Shown here: positions 1-12,338 of the stretch, piece by piece
Position numbering within the stretch: the first letter of the stretch is position 1
Layout of the letters: every line of letters starts with the position of its first letter
Assembly (NCBI RefSeq): GCF_907164915.1
Contig: NC_061862.1
Coordinates: 2,852,001-2,916,000 of the forward strand
Length of the DNA: 64,000 bases
Source: Impatiens glandulifera
Lineage: Eukaryota > Streptophyta > Magnoliopsida > Ericales > Balsaminaceae
Reading direction: 5' to 3'
Translations under genes and position numbers: made by a program
Notes under the pieces: model-generated
What the model saw: only the letters and a program-made list of their open reading frames with translations
The model's database searches: none
What the model was told of the DNA's origin: nothing

Positions 1-540
1 CTTTTGACATAGACAAAAAGTTATATTTGAAAATTTTATTTGGCCTATGCTAAGTTTGAAAATAAACCTCTTATGAGGGTTATTTCGTCAAATTTCCCAT
101 TTGAAGTAATCTCGTGATAAAAAAAGTTTTAAATCAACATCTCTTAAGGGTATTTATGTCATTTCCATTGAAAAAAAAATGAGAGATTGCTTAACAAAAA
201 AATGTAGCTTCCCTCCATCCTTGGAGGGTATGCATTAAACTAATGAAAATGGAGAAGTGGACAATCCTTTTATGTGAAGCATATTAAGTTTTTTAATAAA
301 GTAATAGTACAAGGCCAATATTGTTTTCTTATTAATTTTAACATAAAATTTCAATGTGTTATATTATTAATCTAAATTTTGTAACACATTATAGTGCTAA
401 CATTAATATTTTTTTTGTAACTAATATTTGGAATGAGAGCTCACATAATTTTTGTAATTCTTGAAAGACAAAATTTTTAAAGCGCTAACATATATATATT
501 TTTGGGCTATTGAGAAGAAACAAGATTCATATTATAGGTG
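1..540. other. AT-rich intergenic, no gene seen
   Basis: No reading frame of note. Positions 77-95 carry AGGGTTATTTCGTCAAATT, which recurs in the same orientation near the other end of the window (63385-63403), so both edges probably contain pieces of one dispersed repeat family. Confidence 0.5.
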
Positions 541-559
541 AAATGAGTACATTCGAAGT

Positions 560-1720
560 TTATGAAAAACGAGTCAAGCGTATAGACGTGCAAAATGAAG
601 ATAGACATGACATGGTCACTTAGAAAGATCCTCGGGTTCAAAGATAGTGCTCTTTCGGTTTTCAATATTCGAATTGGAGATGGACGTGAAACCCTATTTT
701 GGCATGACCCCTAGTTTGAAAAGCGGCCTATCATTCTAAAGCCGGAATTCGAAAGTCCGAATAAGGAGAGAATGCCAAAATGTCACTATTCGAGATATTA
801 AAGATGGGGAATGGGATGGTCTTTTGAGGCGAATTCTGAAAGGTATAAGAGTTCTCAACTTTATTCACACTTTGCATTTTGATGATACTATTGATTCTCG
901 TGTTTAGAGTGTTGAGAATGATGAAAATTTTAATACAAAGCTAGTTTGAGAGTCGATTTGTGATAGGGGAGACAATGTGGACTGGTTTCATGTTGTTTGG
1001 TCTTATAAGGTTATCCCAAGGCACCAATTCATCATGTTATTGTTGTTTAGGGAAAGTCTCTCAACTAGAGATAGCATCAAAAGATATAAGGATATTCTGG
1101 ATTCTAAGTGCCTACTTTGTGAAGGAAATGAGGAGACGATGAATCACTTATTTGGTTGATGTTCGTTTAATTTTGAATTGTAGAAGAGGTTTTCGGAAGC
1201 AATGGAATTGGCCTATTTCCCTTTGGAGTGGGTTGACATCAAAGAGGTTGCTATTATGAAAGCAATGGGTAATCAATTCCACTCAAATTTATTTAAATGT
1301 GAGTTTGCATCTATTGTTTATCATGTATGGGCGGAAAGAAATTCAAGAGCATTTTCGAGAGTGAGATGTGGCGTTAAGCATGTATGGAGGAGTATCACGG
1401 TTGATTGCAATTCCCTCACTCGTACTTGGAGGCGAATCCCGAAGAATAAGCAAAATTGGTGTTGTCAAAATTATAGCATTAATTATGATAAAGTAACGCA
1501 ATTTAGTATGTTTAAGGCGAGATTATAATCTAAGTGTTGATGTTTTAGTTGTTTGTCTATATGTCTTGTTTGTGATGTTCATTTGTTTTGTTATTCCGTT
1601 ATTTGAAAATTAGAGTAAAGGTTTATTTTGCTATAATTCATAAACTCATGTAGTTTTTTTACCCTTTTTGGGTTTTTTTTTAATAAAATGACGTTTTTTT
1701 TTTAAAATAAAATGACGTTA
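560..1720 (+). mobile_element. Degraded LINE, 3' part (RT tail and zf-RVT)
   Basis: The remains of the C-terminal part of a non-LTR retrotransposon ORF2 are readable across several frames. A GDGRETLFWHD-like stretch near 675-710 is typical of the segment after the reverse transcriptase domain. It is followed by a zinc-binding RT domain (CLLCEGNEETMNHLF near 1110-1155) and a tail with HVWAERNSRAF (about 1322-1355). Frame changes and stops separate the pieces, for example around 705-730 and 1157. The 3' side runs into T/A-rich DNA with two AAAATGACGTT repeats near 1683-1720. The polymerase core is not visible, so this is a 5'-truncated, inactive copy. Family assignment rests on remembered plant LINE proteins. 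Confidence 0.75.
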
Positions 1721-1855
1721 AGTCGTTTTCTTAAAAAAAAAATCTTAAAGACCAAATATCTTTAATAAGTCGAAATTGTGGGCAATGAATATAGGATTGT
1801 CCTAACATTTTAATATATTTTTTAAAGTTAATCTAAATCTTGTAATATTATATAA

Positions 1856-1885
1856 ACTAGCATGAATCCCGTGTGCATTGTAAAA
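1856..1885 (-). mobile_element. Helitron 3' terminus (degenerate)
   Basis: Read on the minus strand, the sequence gives a short CACGGG-containing hairpin relic, then CATGCTAG followed by T. That is the CTAG-T ending of plant Helitrons. The CATGCTAG-T ending matches the better preserved Helitron end at 44197-44205. The body would lie to the right, but no convincing 5' TC end was found, so only the terminus is annotated. Confidence 0.45.
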
Positions 1886-2309
1886 ATATAAACAAAATAT
1901 TATTTATAAATATTTTAGATAAAATTAATATTATTCAAATTTAATTAATTTAAAATTAGTTTTAGTTTGTAAAAATTAAGTTCAATCCAAAATTTAATGT
2001 TAACATATATTTTAAAATTCAATAAATATCTAAAATTAATATATATATATATATGAGTTTGAAAAACACTTAAAAGTGTACAAATATAATAATTATACAT
2101 ATGAAAAAGTGTAAGTCACAATATGTCGATTAATTAACTAATTGGTAATAAATATTAAATACAAAATATATATACATAAAATTGTAAAATTATTTTAACA
2201 ATTTCAAGTGGTCTCGCGGTTAAGTTGTTCACATTTATGTTTAAGACGAGTATTATAAATTTTTTAGAGATCGATGTTAAATAATGTATTCTTGAGTATA
2301 ATATATGGT
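1886..2309. other. AT-rich spacer with short (AT)n
   Basis: No gene. It contains an (AT)n run near 2039-2054 and otherwise random-looking AT-rich DNA, possibly the body of the adjacent Helitron remnant. Confidence 0.4.
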
Positions 2310-2312
2310 GAC

Positions 2313-3340
2313 ACAATTTTTAAACAATGGATAAGAGGCATGTGAAAGTGTGAGGTCGGAATTATTAGTTGATTTAACGAGCATTTTAAAGTGTGAGGTC
2401 ACGAGATGGAGATCGGATGGTGGGTGGTTTGTCAACCAGGGGATAAAGAGACATGAAAAAGTGTGAGTCACAAGATGATGGTCAACTGGGAGTTAATGGT
2501 TGGTTTGCCGATGTATAAGAGGTGTGTGATCAATTGGTATTAATTGTTGATTTGTTGAAATGAGGGTAAAAAAAGTTGTCTAAGATTGGTCGGTTGTTTG
2601 CTGATTGGATAAAGAGGCATGTAGAAAAGTGTGAGTCACAAGATAAGGGGTCAATTGAGGGATTAATGGTTGGTTTGACAAGGGATAAGAGGTGTGCGAT
2701 TGGAATTGGTTGTTGATTTATTTAAGTGGGGGTATAAGAGGTCGACTAAAATTGGTAGGTGGTTTGCCGAAAGAATAAAGAAGCATGTGAAAAAGTATGA
2801 ATCACAAGAGGTCAACTAAGATTTGGTGGGTGGTTTGTCGAGTGAATAAAGAATCGTATGAAAAAGTGTGAGTCATAAGAGGTCGACTAAGATTGGTGGG
2901 TGATTTGTCTATGGGATAAGAGGTGTGTGAAAGTGGGTGAGGTTACGAGATGAAATGTCGATTGAGATTTGGTGGTTGATTTGCCGAAATGAGGATAAAT
3001 ATAAAAAGGTCTTCTTTTAACAAATTAAATATTAGTGGTTAAAATTATATGAATGAGATGTTGATTGACCGGAGTATAAACGTGTGTATTCATGGTCACG
3101 AGATTAGAGGTCAAAATTAGAATTTGTGAGTGGTTTGCTAAGGGGATAAATAGGCATATGAAAAAGTATGAGTCAGAAGATGAGAGGTCGATTGGGGAGA
3201 TTGATGTTTGGTTTGACGAGGGATAAGAAGTGTGGGAAAGTCTATAAGGTCATGAGATGAGATGTGATAAAAGGTGTGTGAAAGTGTGTAAGGTCATTAG
3301 ATTAGATGGGATGAGATGTCGATCAATATATTTTGTTTAC
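2313..3340. repeat. Degenerate minisatellite, about 1 kb
   Basis: The phrases GGATAAAGAGGCATG, AAGTGTGAGTCACAAGAT, GGTCGACTAAGATTGGT and GGTTTGCCGA recur in the same order many times. GATAAAGAGRCATG-type starts fall near 2443, 2609 and 2773, a spacing of about 165 bp, with shorter sub-repeats inside. The strand is unusually G-rich and C-poor on plus compared with its surroundings. It is non-coding and probably a locally amplified satellite or transposon-internal repeat. Confidence 0.7.
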
Positions 3341-3941
3341 TATCTCCATAACAAACGTTCACCTTCGAAGACTCCGGTATTCACTAACGCTCTTAATTTC
3401 ATTAACTATGTTGTATGACCTATCATCAAATGTTATCAATAATGGCACTAAAACTTCTGGTTCAAAACTATAGATGAATTTTTTACAAACGAGTAGAATT
3501 ACTGTGAAACCTAACATGATTGGAAGAGATATAAAAGTTATGGTTTTTTGGTTTTTAGATGAAAGGTTTAATGTGAAGAAAACCTTATAAAGGGCTCTCA
3601 ATAAAAAGAGTGCATAGGAAGCTCTATAATTCTTGTAATGATTCAAATGCATAAGATGTACTATGAAAGCTATATATGGGGTTCACATAAATATTAAATG
3701 TACTTATTGAGAATACTATATACATATGTTGTCATAAACTTGGGATACTTAAATCAATATGAAAGGGAAGAAGAAGTGAGTCAACTCGGAGAATAGCTGA
3801 GTTTGTGTCATGTCAACGGCCTTTCAACTGCTGAACCAATCGAACTGAATTCGGTTTAACCATTTCAATTTGAGGCTATGTATTCATTCTATCCTTAAAC
3901 AGCATAATCCCACTATATATAACACAATTATTAAGATCTAT
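3341..3941. other. Intergenic, 3' flank of PPR gene
   Basis: Contains a 97-codon minus-strand open frame at 3359-3652 with a hydrophobic centre but no recognisable motif. I do not call it a gene. The part next to 3942 should hold the 3' UTR of the PPR gene. Confidence 0.4.
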
Positions 3942-5549
3942 CTACATGAGTAAAGAAAATATCTCATGGTTCTTGCTCTGAATTATGGAATGACAATTCC
4001 CACTAGCTACAAATTCATGAATCTGACCATCAATCTCAATAGAACTACATCCAGGCACTTTACCAATCTTCTTCTCTTTCATTAACATCCTCTCTTTTAC
4101 ACCTTTCTCAAAATCACCATTTGCAGCATTTCCATTATGCATAAGTACATAACCGCTACTCTCATTTGAATTCACCTCCCTTAGTTTCTCCGCCGCCCAC
4201 TTTCCCAACTCCAACTTTCCATACCTATTACAACCCCATAATAACGAACCCCATATAACCGCATCTGGATTCACCATCCCCTTCATGTTTCTTATAACTT
4301 CTTCAGCTTCTTTGATTAACCCACCCCTGCTTAGCGTGTCAACCAGACAACCGTAGTGTTCTATCGATGGTTTGATTCTGTATTCGTTAATCATTAATCT
4401 GAAGTAATCTCTTGCTTTAATAACAGAACCCAAATGGTTACAAGCTGTTAAGACTCCAATGAAACTGACTTTGTCTGGTTCAATGTTTGATCTTTGTAAG
4501 CGTGTGAACATCTCTATGGCTTTGTTTCCATGCCCGTTATTTGCTAGGCCTAAGATCATTGAATTCCAACATGATAGTCCTTTTCTTGGTGCGGAATCAA
4601 ACACTATCCATGCAGATTCGACAATGCCACACTTGCAATACATGTCGATAAGTGCAGTTACAATGATTGTGTTCATTTCAATTTGTGGGTTTCTCTTTAC
4701 GTAATCATGAAGCCATTCACCTTGCTTAAGTGCTCCTAATCGAGCCGAAGCATTCAATAGGCTCACGACTGTGAACTCATTCGGTTGGATATTCTCGTCT
4801 TGCATTTGTCTAAAAACGAGTAAAGCCTCTGCCCACTTTCCATTCCTAACGTACCCGCTTATCATGCTGTTCCAAGAAATCTGATTTCTCACTGGCATTT
4901 CATCGAACAAATTGCGTGCAATATCTATCTTCCCACATTTAGCGAAACCCATGAGCATGGTGTTCCAAGCCACAGCGTCCATAAAACAGTCTTCGTTAAA
5001 GCATTTTCTTGCTTCTGGCAAATACCCACAACTTGAATACATACATAATAGTGTATTCCTTACGAAAGGATCGAACTGGAGACCCTGTTTGATGACTCTA
5101 CCATGAAGCTGAGCTCCATCACGGGCCTTTCCGAGTTGAGAATAAGCTTTGAACAGTGAAGGGTAAGTAAGTCTTTGTGGTTGAACCGATGAATTCACCA
5201 ACATGTCAATAAATAGAAGGATAGACATCTTTGGGATTGAGCTGTTGGAGAATCCCCTGATGATTGTATTCCATGAGAATAGATTTGGGTTTTCGATTTG
5301 AGAGAATACTCTATAAGCATAGTTGATATCTACATCTGGTTTGGTTATGCAGAAAGATAAGATCCGGCTGGCGACAGATGAGTTCTTTGATTGACCTGTT
5401 TTGATGAAATGGGCGTGAACCATTTGGAGGTCTCTCAGATTGGTGCATTGCGTTTCTAAAGTTGAAAGATGAGAAGATTGGACTGAAATGGCGATTGGTG
5501 GTGCAGTAGTCAACAAGGACATTGCTAAATGAACGCCATGGGAGAACAA
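3942..5549 (-). CDS. PLS-class PPR protein, At2g42920-like
   Basis: An intronless 535-residue pentatricopeptide repeat protein. Family members enter plastids or mitochondria and bind specific organellar RNAs for editing, splicing or stabilisation; the target cannot be read from sequence. Repeats such as PNLFSWNTIIRGFSN, DAVAWNTMLMGFAKCG and NQISWNSMISGYVRNG are typical P/L/S units. They are followed by an E/E+ tail (DAVIWGSLLWGC, GCSSIEIDGQIHEF), and there is no DYW domain. From memory it aligns nearly end to end with Arabidopsis At2g42920 (annotated chloroplastic) but stops soon after EIFSLL, so the C-terminus is some 30 residues shorter. The start is taken at 5549; Met10 (5522) is an alternative and would change the transit peptide. 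By Arabidopsis locus numbers, PRS4 and the Mei2-like gene further right are its ancestral neighbours. Confidence 0.93.
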   Translation of the reverse strand: MFSHGVHLAMSLLTTAPPIAISVQSSHLSTLETQCTNLRDLQMVHAHFIKTGQSKNSSVASRILSFCITKPDVDINYAYRVFSQIENPNLFSWNTIIRGFSNSSIPKMSILLFIDMLVNSSVQPQRLTYPSLFKAYSQLGKARDGAQLHGRVIKQGLQFDPFVRNTLLCMYSSCGYLPEARKCFNEDCFMDAVAWNTMLMGFAKCGKIDIARNLFDEMPVRNQISWNSMISGYVRNGKWAEALLVFRQMQDENIQPNEFTVVSLLNASARLGALKQGEWLHDYVKRNPQIEMNTIIVTALIDMYCKCGIVESAWIVFDSAPRKGLSCWNSMILGLANNGHGNKAIEMFTRLQRSNIEPDKVSFIGVLTACNHLGSVIKARDYFRLMINEYRIKPSIEHYGCLVDTLSRGGLIKEAEEVIRNMKGMVNPDAVIWGSLLWGCNRYGKLELGKWAAEKLREVNSNESSGYVLMHNGNAANGDFEKGVKERMLMKEKKIGKVPGCSSIEIDGQIHEFVASGNCHSIIQSKNHEIFSLLM

Positions 5550-5631
5550 GTTTCAAAATTTATTGGGAATTCAGGGATAAGTCTATCTATCTACTACCGT
5601 TAATTATAGCCTTTGATTCTCAATATGTACA

Positions 5632-5673
5632 ATATCTCTATTTTTCGAATAGATATCTCTATTTTTCGAATAG
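5632..5673. repeat. 21-bp direct repeat, 2 copies
   Basis: Two perfect tandem copies of a 21-bp unit ending TTTTTCGAATAG, within 130 bp upstream of the PPR start codon, in its probable promoter or 5' UTR. Confidence 0.85.
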
Positions 5674-5939
5674 AAGCAAACGCATGAAAACATAAACATA
5701 AAGTCTTTGATTCTTTCGGAGTACGACAAATTCGGGCATCGATAAGTGGCACATTCCAATTAAAAACGGTATTCAATGTGTCCCATGATCAGAGAGCCCC
5801 ACAACCCCATTTTCACGGTTTAGGCTACTACGGGAATCGGGAATCGTTTTATGACAATGCCCACAAGGAGAAGAATTTGATAAATAGTTTCCTCCTTTTA
5901 AGTTTGACAGTAAAAAAAATCCTAGTCACGTGATAAATG

Positions 5940-6012
5940 ACACTAGTCTTAAAATCCGGAGTGAAACACTAGTCTTAAAATCCGGAGTGAAACACTAGTC
6001 TTAAAATCCGGC
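5940..6012. repeat. 26-bp tandem repeat, 2.8 copies
   Basis: Two identical 26-bp units starting ACACTAGTCTTAAAATCCGG (5940-5965 and 5966-5991) and a partial third (5992-6012). They lie between the PPR promoter and the 3' end of the eRF3 gene. Confidence 0.9.
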
Positions 6013-6523
6013 ATAAAGGTCTACGTCTGTCCTCTTCAGCGAACAAAAGACAATTAGGCCAAAAGATTATGTTTAGTTCCCACCAATTTAAAAGAAAAAA
6101 GACACTTAAAAATACAGGGCAAGGAAAACTTGGGATAATCACAACCATATAAATACTAAATTGTAATGTCAACACACTTGTAATAATGTCATATAAATAG
6201 ATCACAGTACGAAATTAGAAAACTGGTTTATCCAAAATTCATGGGCAATCTCAAGGCACAATAAACAACTGCAACTCAGAAGATGTGTATTTTTAAAGCT
6301 TTTTATACTCATTGGGTGAGTGTTTCATTCCATTCAAGTAAAAAAACCCTTCAGTAACATCATGTTCCGCAATAATGAAATTGAGGAATATTGACTCTAC
6401 TCAGCCTGCAACAAGGGAAGAGATAATGTAAATAAACAAAAGGGATGCATTATTCTTCTAACCAAGGAAGTGCAAGAATGGAAAGATGAATTTTACCTGT
6501 TCCAAAAAAAATTGTTTCATGGT

Positions 6524-9500
6524 TTAAAAGCCTGTTACTTTACCTACAGCAACTGTTTTCCCTGCATGTCACATCAATTGTGAGAAAACAAAATTTCTTT
6601 TTTTCATAGTTGTATGGGGGTCATTATTTTCTTTACCTTCAGTACGAAGAGTGAACCTTCCCAGCTGGGGAAAATCAGCAAACTTCTCGATACATACTGA
6701 GTTACTGACCTGGATAAGCATTTTGTGAAGGATAAGTTCAATCAGGACGAGGATCGAGCAAAACGGTAAATGGACAGCGAGAGAACAAAGAAGAATTGCA
6801 ATGAGCCTATTTGGAAAATGGTATATATCACAAAAGTTTTTGTTTGGCATCATGATCCAGATTATAGTGACATTTTGCTTCATTTGAAATAAAATTTAAT
6901 AAATCTAGATTATATAATGATTTTTGGCTTCATTTCGTATAGTGATTGTCCAGATTAGTTTAGAAATGATTGTGATTTTTGGCAAACAAACTAAATGTAA
7001 ATTTTTCCAAATCATAATCTAGATAAATGAGAAAAACGATTACCAAAATAGCCCCACAACTAACCTGTATGCGACAAACAACAACAGCGCCGTTTTTCAC
7101 AAAGAGAACTTTCTTTTTCATAGGCTTTTTAGTCTTGGGGTCAATCTGTTGCATTAGCTCAACGATCTCACATTCCTCCACAATAGCATGAATGTGCAAC
7201 ACAGCTTTGTATCCAGCAGTAAAGATTGCCTGCAGTTTTTAGTTTCAGCATAATTCAAAATCATTTAGGAATAATAATAATAATACCAAACTGATGGGAG
7301 TTTTAGTTACAACAGTCCTACATTATCCAGCAACTCCAGAATCTGCAATTGAGCGATAAATTCAGGAAACACGTGGATTGGCCTGTCTGCAAGTATACCA
7401 TTTCCCATTAGTTTTTAGATTCGATGATAAAACATTAGAATTTCAATCAGTCACTTTTAAAAAGAGTTTACCAACACTGCAGAGCACAAAACCAGCTGAA
7501 ATATCCTCCTCTTCAACGCCAGATAATCTAACACGTAAATTCTCACCAGGGCCAGCACGCCTAACTTTGTCCTCATCACAGTATACTGCGACAACTTTAA
7601 CTGGAGCCTGCATAATTATTAATCTAGGATAAATATGCATCCTGTAAAAGATGAACGTCCTAAATTAAGGATTTAAATAAATCAAAAGATGTTAGAGATT
7701 GAACCTTATTTGGCATGACTATCAAGTTATCGCCCTCACGAATACTACCGGATTCTACTTTTCCCATCACAACAGTTCCCATATCTTTGAATTTGTCAAT
7801 CAGAGGCATTCTACAATGTCATAAATTGAGCATCAGGATAAAACCACAAACAAAATGATGCAATAAATTAAACAGATGGAGTGACAGCAGCACATATCCA
7901 GCAACCGTCACTAATAAAGCAGATAATAAGCCAGTGCTTAACTAATACTTGTAACTGTAAATCAGTAAAAAGTTTATAACTAAGAAACTTGAATCAATAG
8001 CCGTTAAATACACCACCACTACCACAAACATTAACACTGAACATAAATAATCATTAAAAATATACCTTGATATGTGATAAATTTAAAAATCTTACGTTCA
8101 AAAATATATATATATCCTCCCACCATTTAAATTCCAATTCGAGAACCATATACTAAAATAAGCAATCCATCAAATACCGGGGAAAATTTACAATGGAGAT
8201 GGAAAGCAAAAGTGAAGAGAAGGAGTTCCTCACCTAAATGGACCTTTGGGATCACGAAGAGGAATTTCAATAGCATCAAGGACTTCAAAGAGGCAAGGTC
8301 CATTCCACCAAGGGCATACTTTTTTGTCTACTCTTGTTTTCATATTTGCACCAACAAGTCCAGATATGGGAAGGAACTGAACATCTGCACAATTAAAATA
8401 CCAATAAGCATCTAACTATTACTCGATTAATTAGCATCGCATGGAGAAAAAGAAGGTATTTTGAAGGTCTCTTAGCAATCCTACCAATTCTATTATATGA
8501 CTGCATAGGATTCATTTGGGAAAAAATGATTTTTCAACAGTTAATGACAATTAACCTGATTAATTTTTACATTGTTGCATATATAAATCAAGATACATAC
8601 TAGAATATTGAATGTTAGATATTACTTCAATTTCAAGGCAGCACATCCAATTAAACACAAGTAAATTAAAAAACACAACTTACCTTTCTTGACATTATAA
8701 CCAGAAGCTCGCAGAAACGGGGTCATCTTGGATTCAATTTCATCATATCTGATCCAACAACAACATCATGATGAAACGCATCCTAGATAAAGTGAGAGAA
8801 ACTGTAGAAATTTAGAAATATACCTCTCTTTTGACCAAGTAACAGTATGATCATCCATCTTGTTTATGACAACCACCAACTTTGAGACACCCAAGGTCTT
8901 TGCAAGTTGAACGTGTTCACGCGTTTGTCCTCCCCTTTCATATCCAGTCTCAAACTCCCCTTTCCGGGCAGATATCACCTGTCATTCAAAAGGAAAAGTC
9001 CAGCAAGAAGCCAAATACAGCACTTGTACTGAAGTTAACAAATCATCGTGTAACTTACCAATACGCCTACATCTGCTTGAGATGCTCCACTGATCATATT
9101 TGGTACATAACTTTTATGTCCCTGAATATAGATTTCACCATAAGCACAAAGAAAAAGAGAGGCAGATTTAATCAAAATGCCTTCTTGAACAGGAAAAAGC
9201 ATGCAAGAGGGCATTTTGTTCCATGCATTTTGACAGATCTGTAGGTCAAGCAGGAAGACCTATACAAATTTATCTATTATTCACATTGTTATTCTACTTG
9301 CTTCACATATCTTATTTTTTTTAAATGGTTCGGGTGTGAAGACTCGAATTCAAATTCATGACCTTGTGGACATGAGCTCTTATGCTCTACCACTACTTGC
9401 TCCACATATATGTGCCTCATCAAGCCAATAAGAAAGTTGCTTTTGTAGGGCATTAAATGGAAAGTATGAAGAGTAAACACTCCCTAAGACTACAACAACT

Positions 9501-11532
9501 ATACAAACATGACTTACTGGTGCATCCAAGATTGTGAACCTGCTTGTCTCTGTTTCAAAGTGAGCTCTTCCTACTTCAACTGTTTTCCCCTAAATAAATT
9601 TCAGATGACAAATAACCGAGGAAAGGTTAGTAAACCCAACCTCGAAATGAAGAAAAAGAAAGAACTAACAATATTAAACTAATCAAAAGATCCAAAAGAG
9701 TTCCTAAAAGCAAAGGAAGTCTTGGCAAATACCTTAACCCTCTCCTCTTCATTAGTGTCCATGATGTATGCCATATACCTAAATACATAACCAAAAACCA
9801 TGTATAAGTACAGATTCTAATTTAAATAATGTTAGTATTATGCAAAAGATGCACCTAATTAACTAGTATAATATATGAACTGAAAAAAAAAATGCACCTA
9901 CTCGGCTTGTTAGAAATTTCCATTTGGTCCCTTTTAAATGGGTAGGTGTGATGAAACACATAAGTTAGGAAGCTTCATAATGGTGCCCAGCATCTATTTA
10001 GTATTTATTCTCAGAAACCTAGCTCTCAGTTTGTGGGGGTGTAGTTCCATTCTATCTATTTTGGTCAGCCTTCATCTCAACACAACATTATTTCTCATAA
10101 GAACTTAATTGCAGCCAACATAGGATAAAGCATGTATAATGATGTCTTGAAACCGAGCCATTTTCTCATCAAAGAAAGTACCGTGAAAGAAAAATAAAAG
10201 CCAAAGCAAAACTAAATTAAACGAGTCTCACCAACTTTCTCTACTTTTATCCTTTGCTTCTTTTTCATATTTCTGAATAGTTCGTTCATCAACCTGACCA
10301 CTAAGAAAGAGAATCTGTCCTCCAGTAGTAGACTTTCCAGCATCTTTAATAGAATGACCATGTGTCAAAAAATAAAACTAGTTAATAAACGAATTAAGAT
10401 CAACCAAAACGATTTGCAGGGGTCAAGATCCCAGAAATGAACATGAAACTACCTATATTATGGAATGAACTTGAAGAAAAGTTAAATGACGTACCAACAT
10501 GTCCAATAAATACTACATTCAAATGTCTCTTGGTGTTATCTTCTTTTTCAACAATGGGCTCCTCAGGAACAGGGATTTCTTTCTCTAAACAACACAAAGA
10601 TTTTACAAGTAAAAATTAAATTTATAATTGTTCTGGAATGTAAAAAGCATCGAACAAAAAATATGGTAAGGGAATTTACTTAAAAACTCAGAAATATGAA
10701 AGAATTGTACATAAACATGCAACATTTTCAAATAGAAACCCAGTATGTAGAAAATAAAATAAGAAATTAGTACCTACAACATGCTCTATTTCCTCCACAA
10801 CAGGGTGAGAATTCGTATTTGTTTCAACCTCCATATCTGAAACCATGTAACACATGATGTAAGTTTTATAGGAAAGCACTCATTTTGCAATGTTACATGA
10901 ACAGTTGCAAATATTTCTTATGCTGAAAGTTCACAAGGAGACACCCTATTGGGATCACACAGAGATCACACAAAGGAAAAAGAGAAAACTCAAAAGGTTG
11001 ATCAATAACATTGTGTACCTTCTTCCTCAATCGTAGCTGATTTTCCAGCTTCTTCAGCTTCCATATCTTCTCCATTAGACACCAGATTATTGTCCTCTAG
11101 CAGAATTCAACAAGGTTTTCAATTTTAAGGACAACCCATGGACAAACACTTAATTAATTACTATCAAGTGATTAGTTTTTCAATTAGGAAGATACCCTAA
11201 ACCTAAAATCATTATGAAAGTCAAGGTACCTGACGAATCAAGCTGCAGGGCACGGATTTCCTCTTCAATATCTAGCATGTGAGAGAATTCCATCAAGTCA
11301 GTAACAAGTGGGTAAATGGATAATAATCACATAGAATTGTCAACTCAATTCATTTCCAGCCGCCTAAAGCTGTTCGGCTAGCTAATCAAACTTTCTAACA
11401 AGTATAGAAACTACCGATTTTAAAGTATAATTAATGAATAGATGGATCGAAAAAGAGGGGAAAATTAGTATATAAAAGAAATCTCAGATCGCAGCAAAGA
11501 GACGAATAAAGAATGTAAAATGAATTACCCAT
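6524..11532 (-). CDS. eRF3: Peptide chain release factor GTPase eRF3
   Basis: GTP-binding subunit of the cytosolic translation termination complex; with eRF1 it recognises stop codons and drives peptide release. I could splice 18 coding exons: 11529-11532, 11230-11271, 11019-11096, 10774-10836, 10495-10584, 10232-10343, 9733-9778, 9518-9589, 9059-9121, 8824-8978, 8684-8748, 8234-8384, 7705-7810, 7472-7607, 7322-7386, 7065-7229, 6637-6709, 6524-6561. All have GT-AG borders and consistent phases, giving 507 residues. The first exon contributes only ATGG; the product begins [15 protein letters not shown], like Arabidopsis eRF3 (At1g18070). The N-terminus of about 80 residues is acidic. GTPase motifs: GHVDAGKST (90-98), DAPGHK (167-172), NKMD (229-232). 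The C-terminal EF1A-like domain ends [12 protein letters not shown]. The exon 15 stretch [10 protein letters not shown] differs from the Arabidopsis residues I recall. It looks intact and housekeeping. Confidence 0.95.
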
Positions 11533-12138
11533 TATCGTAGAGAGTTTTGAGATTGAGCTGCAGTAGGGTTTTTGTTTGCAGTAACAATTGAGAAGATGGA
11601 GTTGATGAAGATAGCGTACAACACCCCCCAAGAAGAAGAACGAGCTCAAGACGACAACTTTGAGAAGGGCGTTGGTTTTAGTAATCTCAAATTTGTCAAA
11701 GAATGGGCCTTTTCCAATATACCAACCACCTCCTATTGGATTGGGCCTAATTATAAAGACTTCTTTTTTTTCTTCTAACCCTAACCAAAGCATCATGACT
11801 CATTATTTCCTATTAAGATGGATAATAAATTATTCTCAAATCTGAATTATCATTTTGGGCATGGAGAATAATAGGCATATTTGTTATTTGTTGATGGCTT
11901 CAATGAAATGTGTTTTTAAAAAAGGTAAAACAAATTTCAGATAACCTCTATGGCCATCTAGTGCAAACAACAAACAATGAAGAATTATGCATATTTATTA
12001 AGATCAATAATGTTATTGATATTTTTTTTTTGTTTATTCATGTATAATTTTCTTAAGGGTATTATTCCCTTTACATAGCTTAATTTCAACTTGCCCACAT
12101 TCATCTTGTTTAAACGGTAACTTTTGTGTTAATATGTG
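11533..12138. promoter_or_regulatory. eRF3 5' UTR, promoter and spacer
   Basis: The non-coding part of eRF3 exon 1 should start somewhere between 11533 and about 11650. No clear TATA box could be assigned. Beyond 11800 is featureless AT-rich DNA. Confidence 0.4.
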
Positions 12139-12338
12139 TAGGGACGGATCCAAAAATTATAGTTAGTGTGGGAATAAAAAAAAATTGAGATTAGTTTAAA
12201 AAAATTATAAATAAAACGAAGGGATGAATATGTGTTTTATCAAATTTTTTTTAGAAGTAAAGAACTAAATTGTAACTTTTTTTTTTGTTTAAGTAGGAAC
12301 TATCTTAAAACAAAAACACTAACATGGATATGTCCCTA
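12139..12338. mobile_element. MITE-like element, about 200 bp
   Basis: The ends are imperfect inverted repeats: TAGGGACGGATCCA at the left and its near complement TGGATATGTCCCTA at the right. Inside them sits a second matching pair, GTTAGTGT and ACACTAAC. There is no coding potential and no convincing target duplication. Confidence 0.5.

Noticed and set aside
3359..3652. 97-codon minus-strand frame
   Set aside because: Hydrophobic but no family motif, no promoter or splice context; likely chance.
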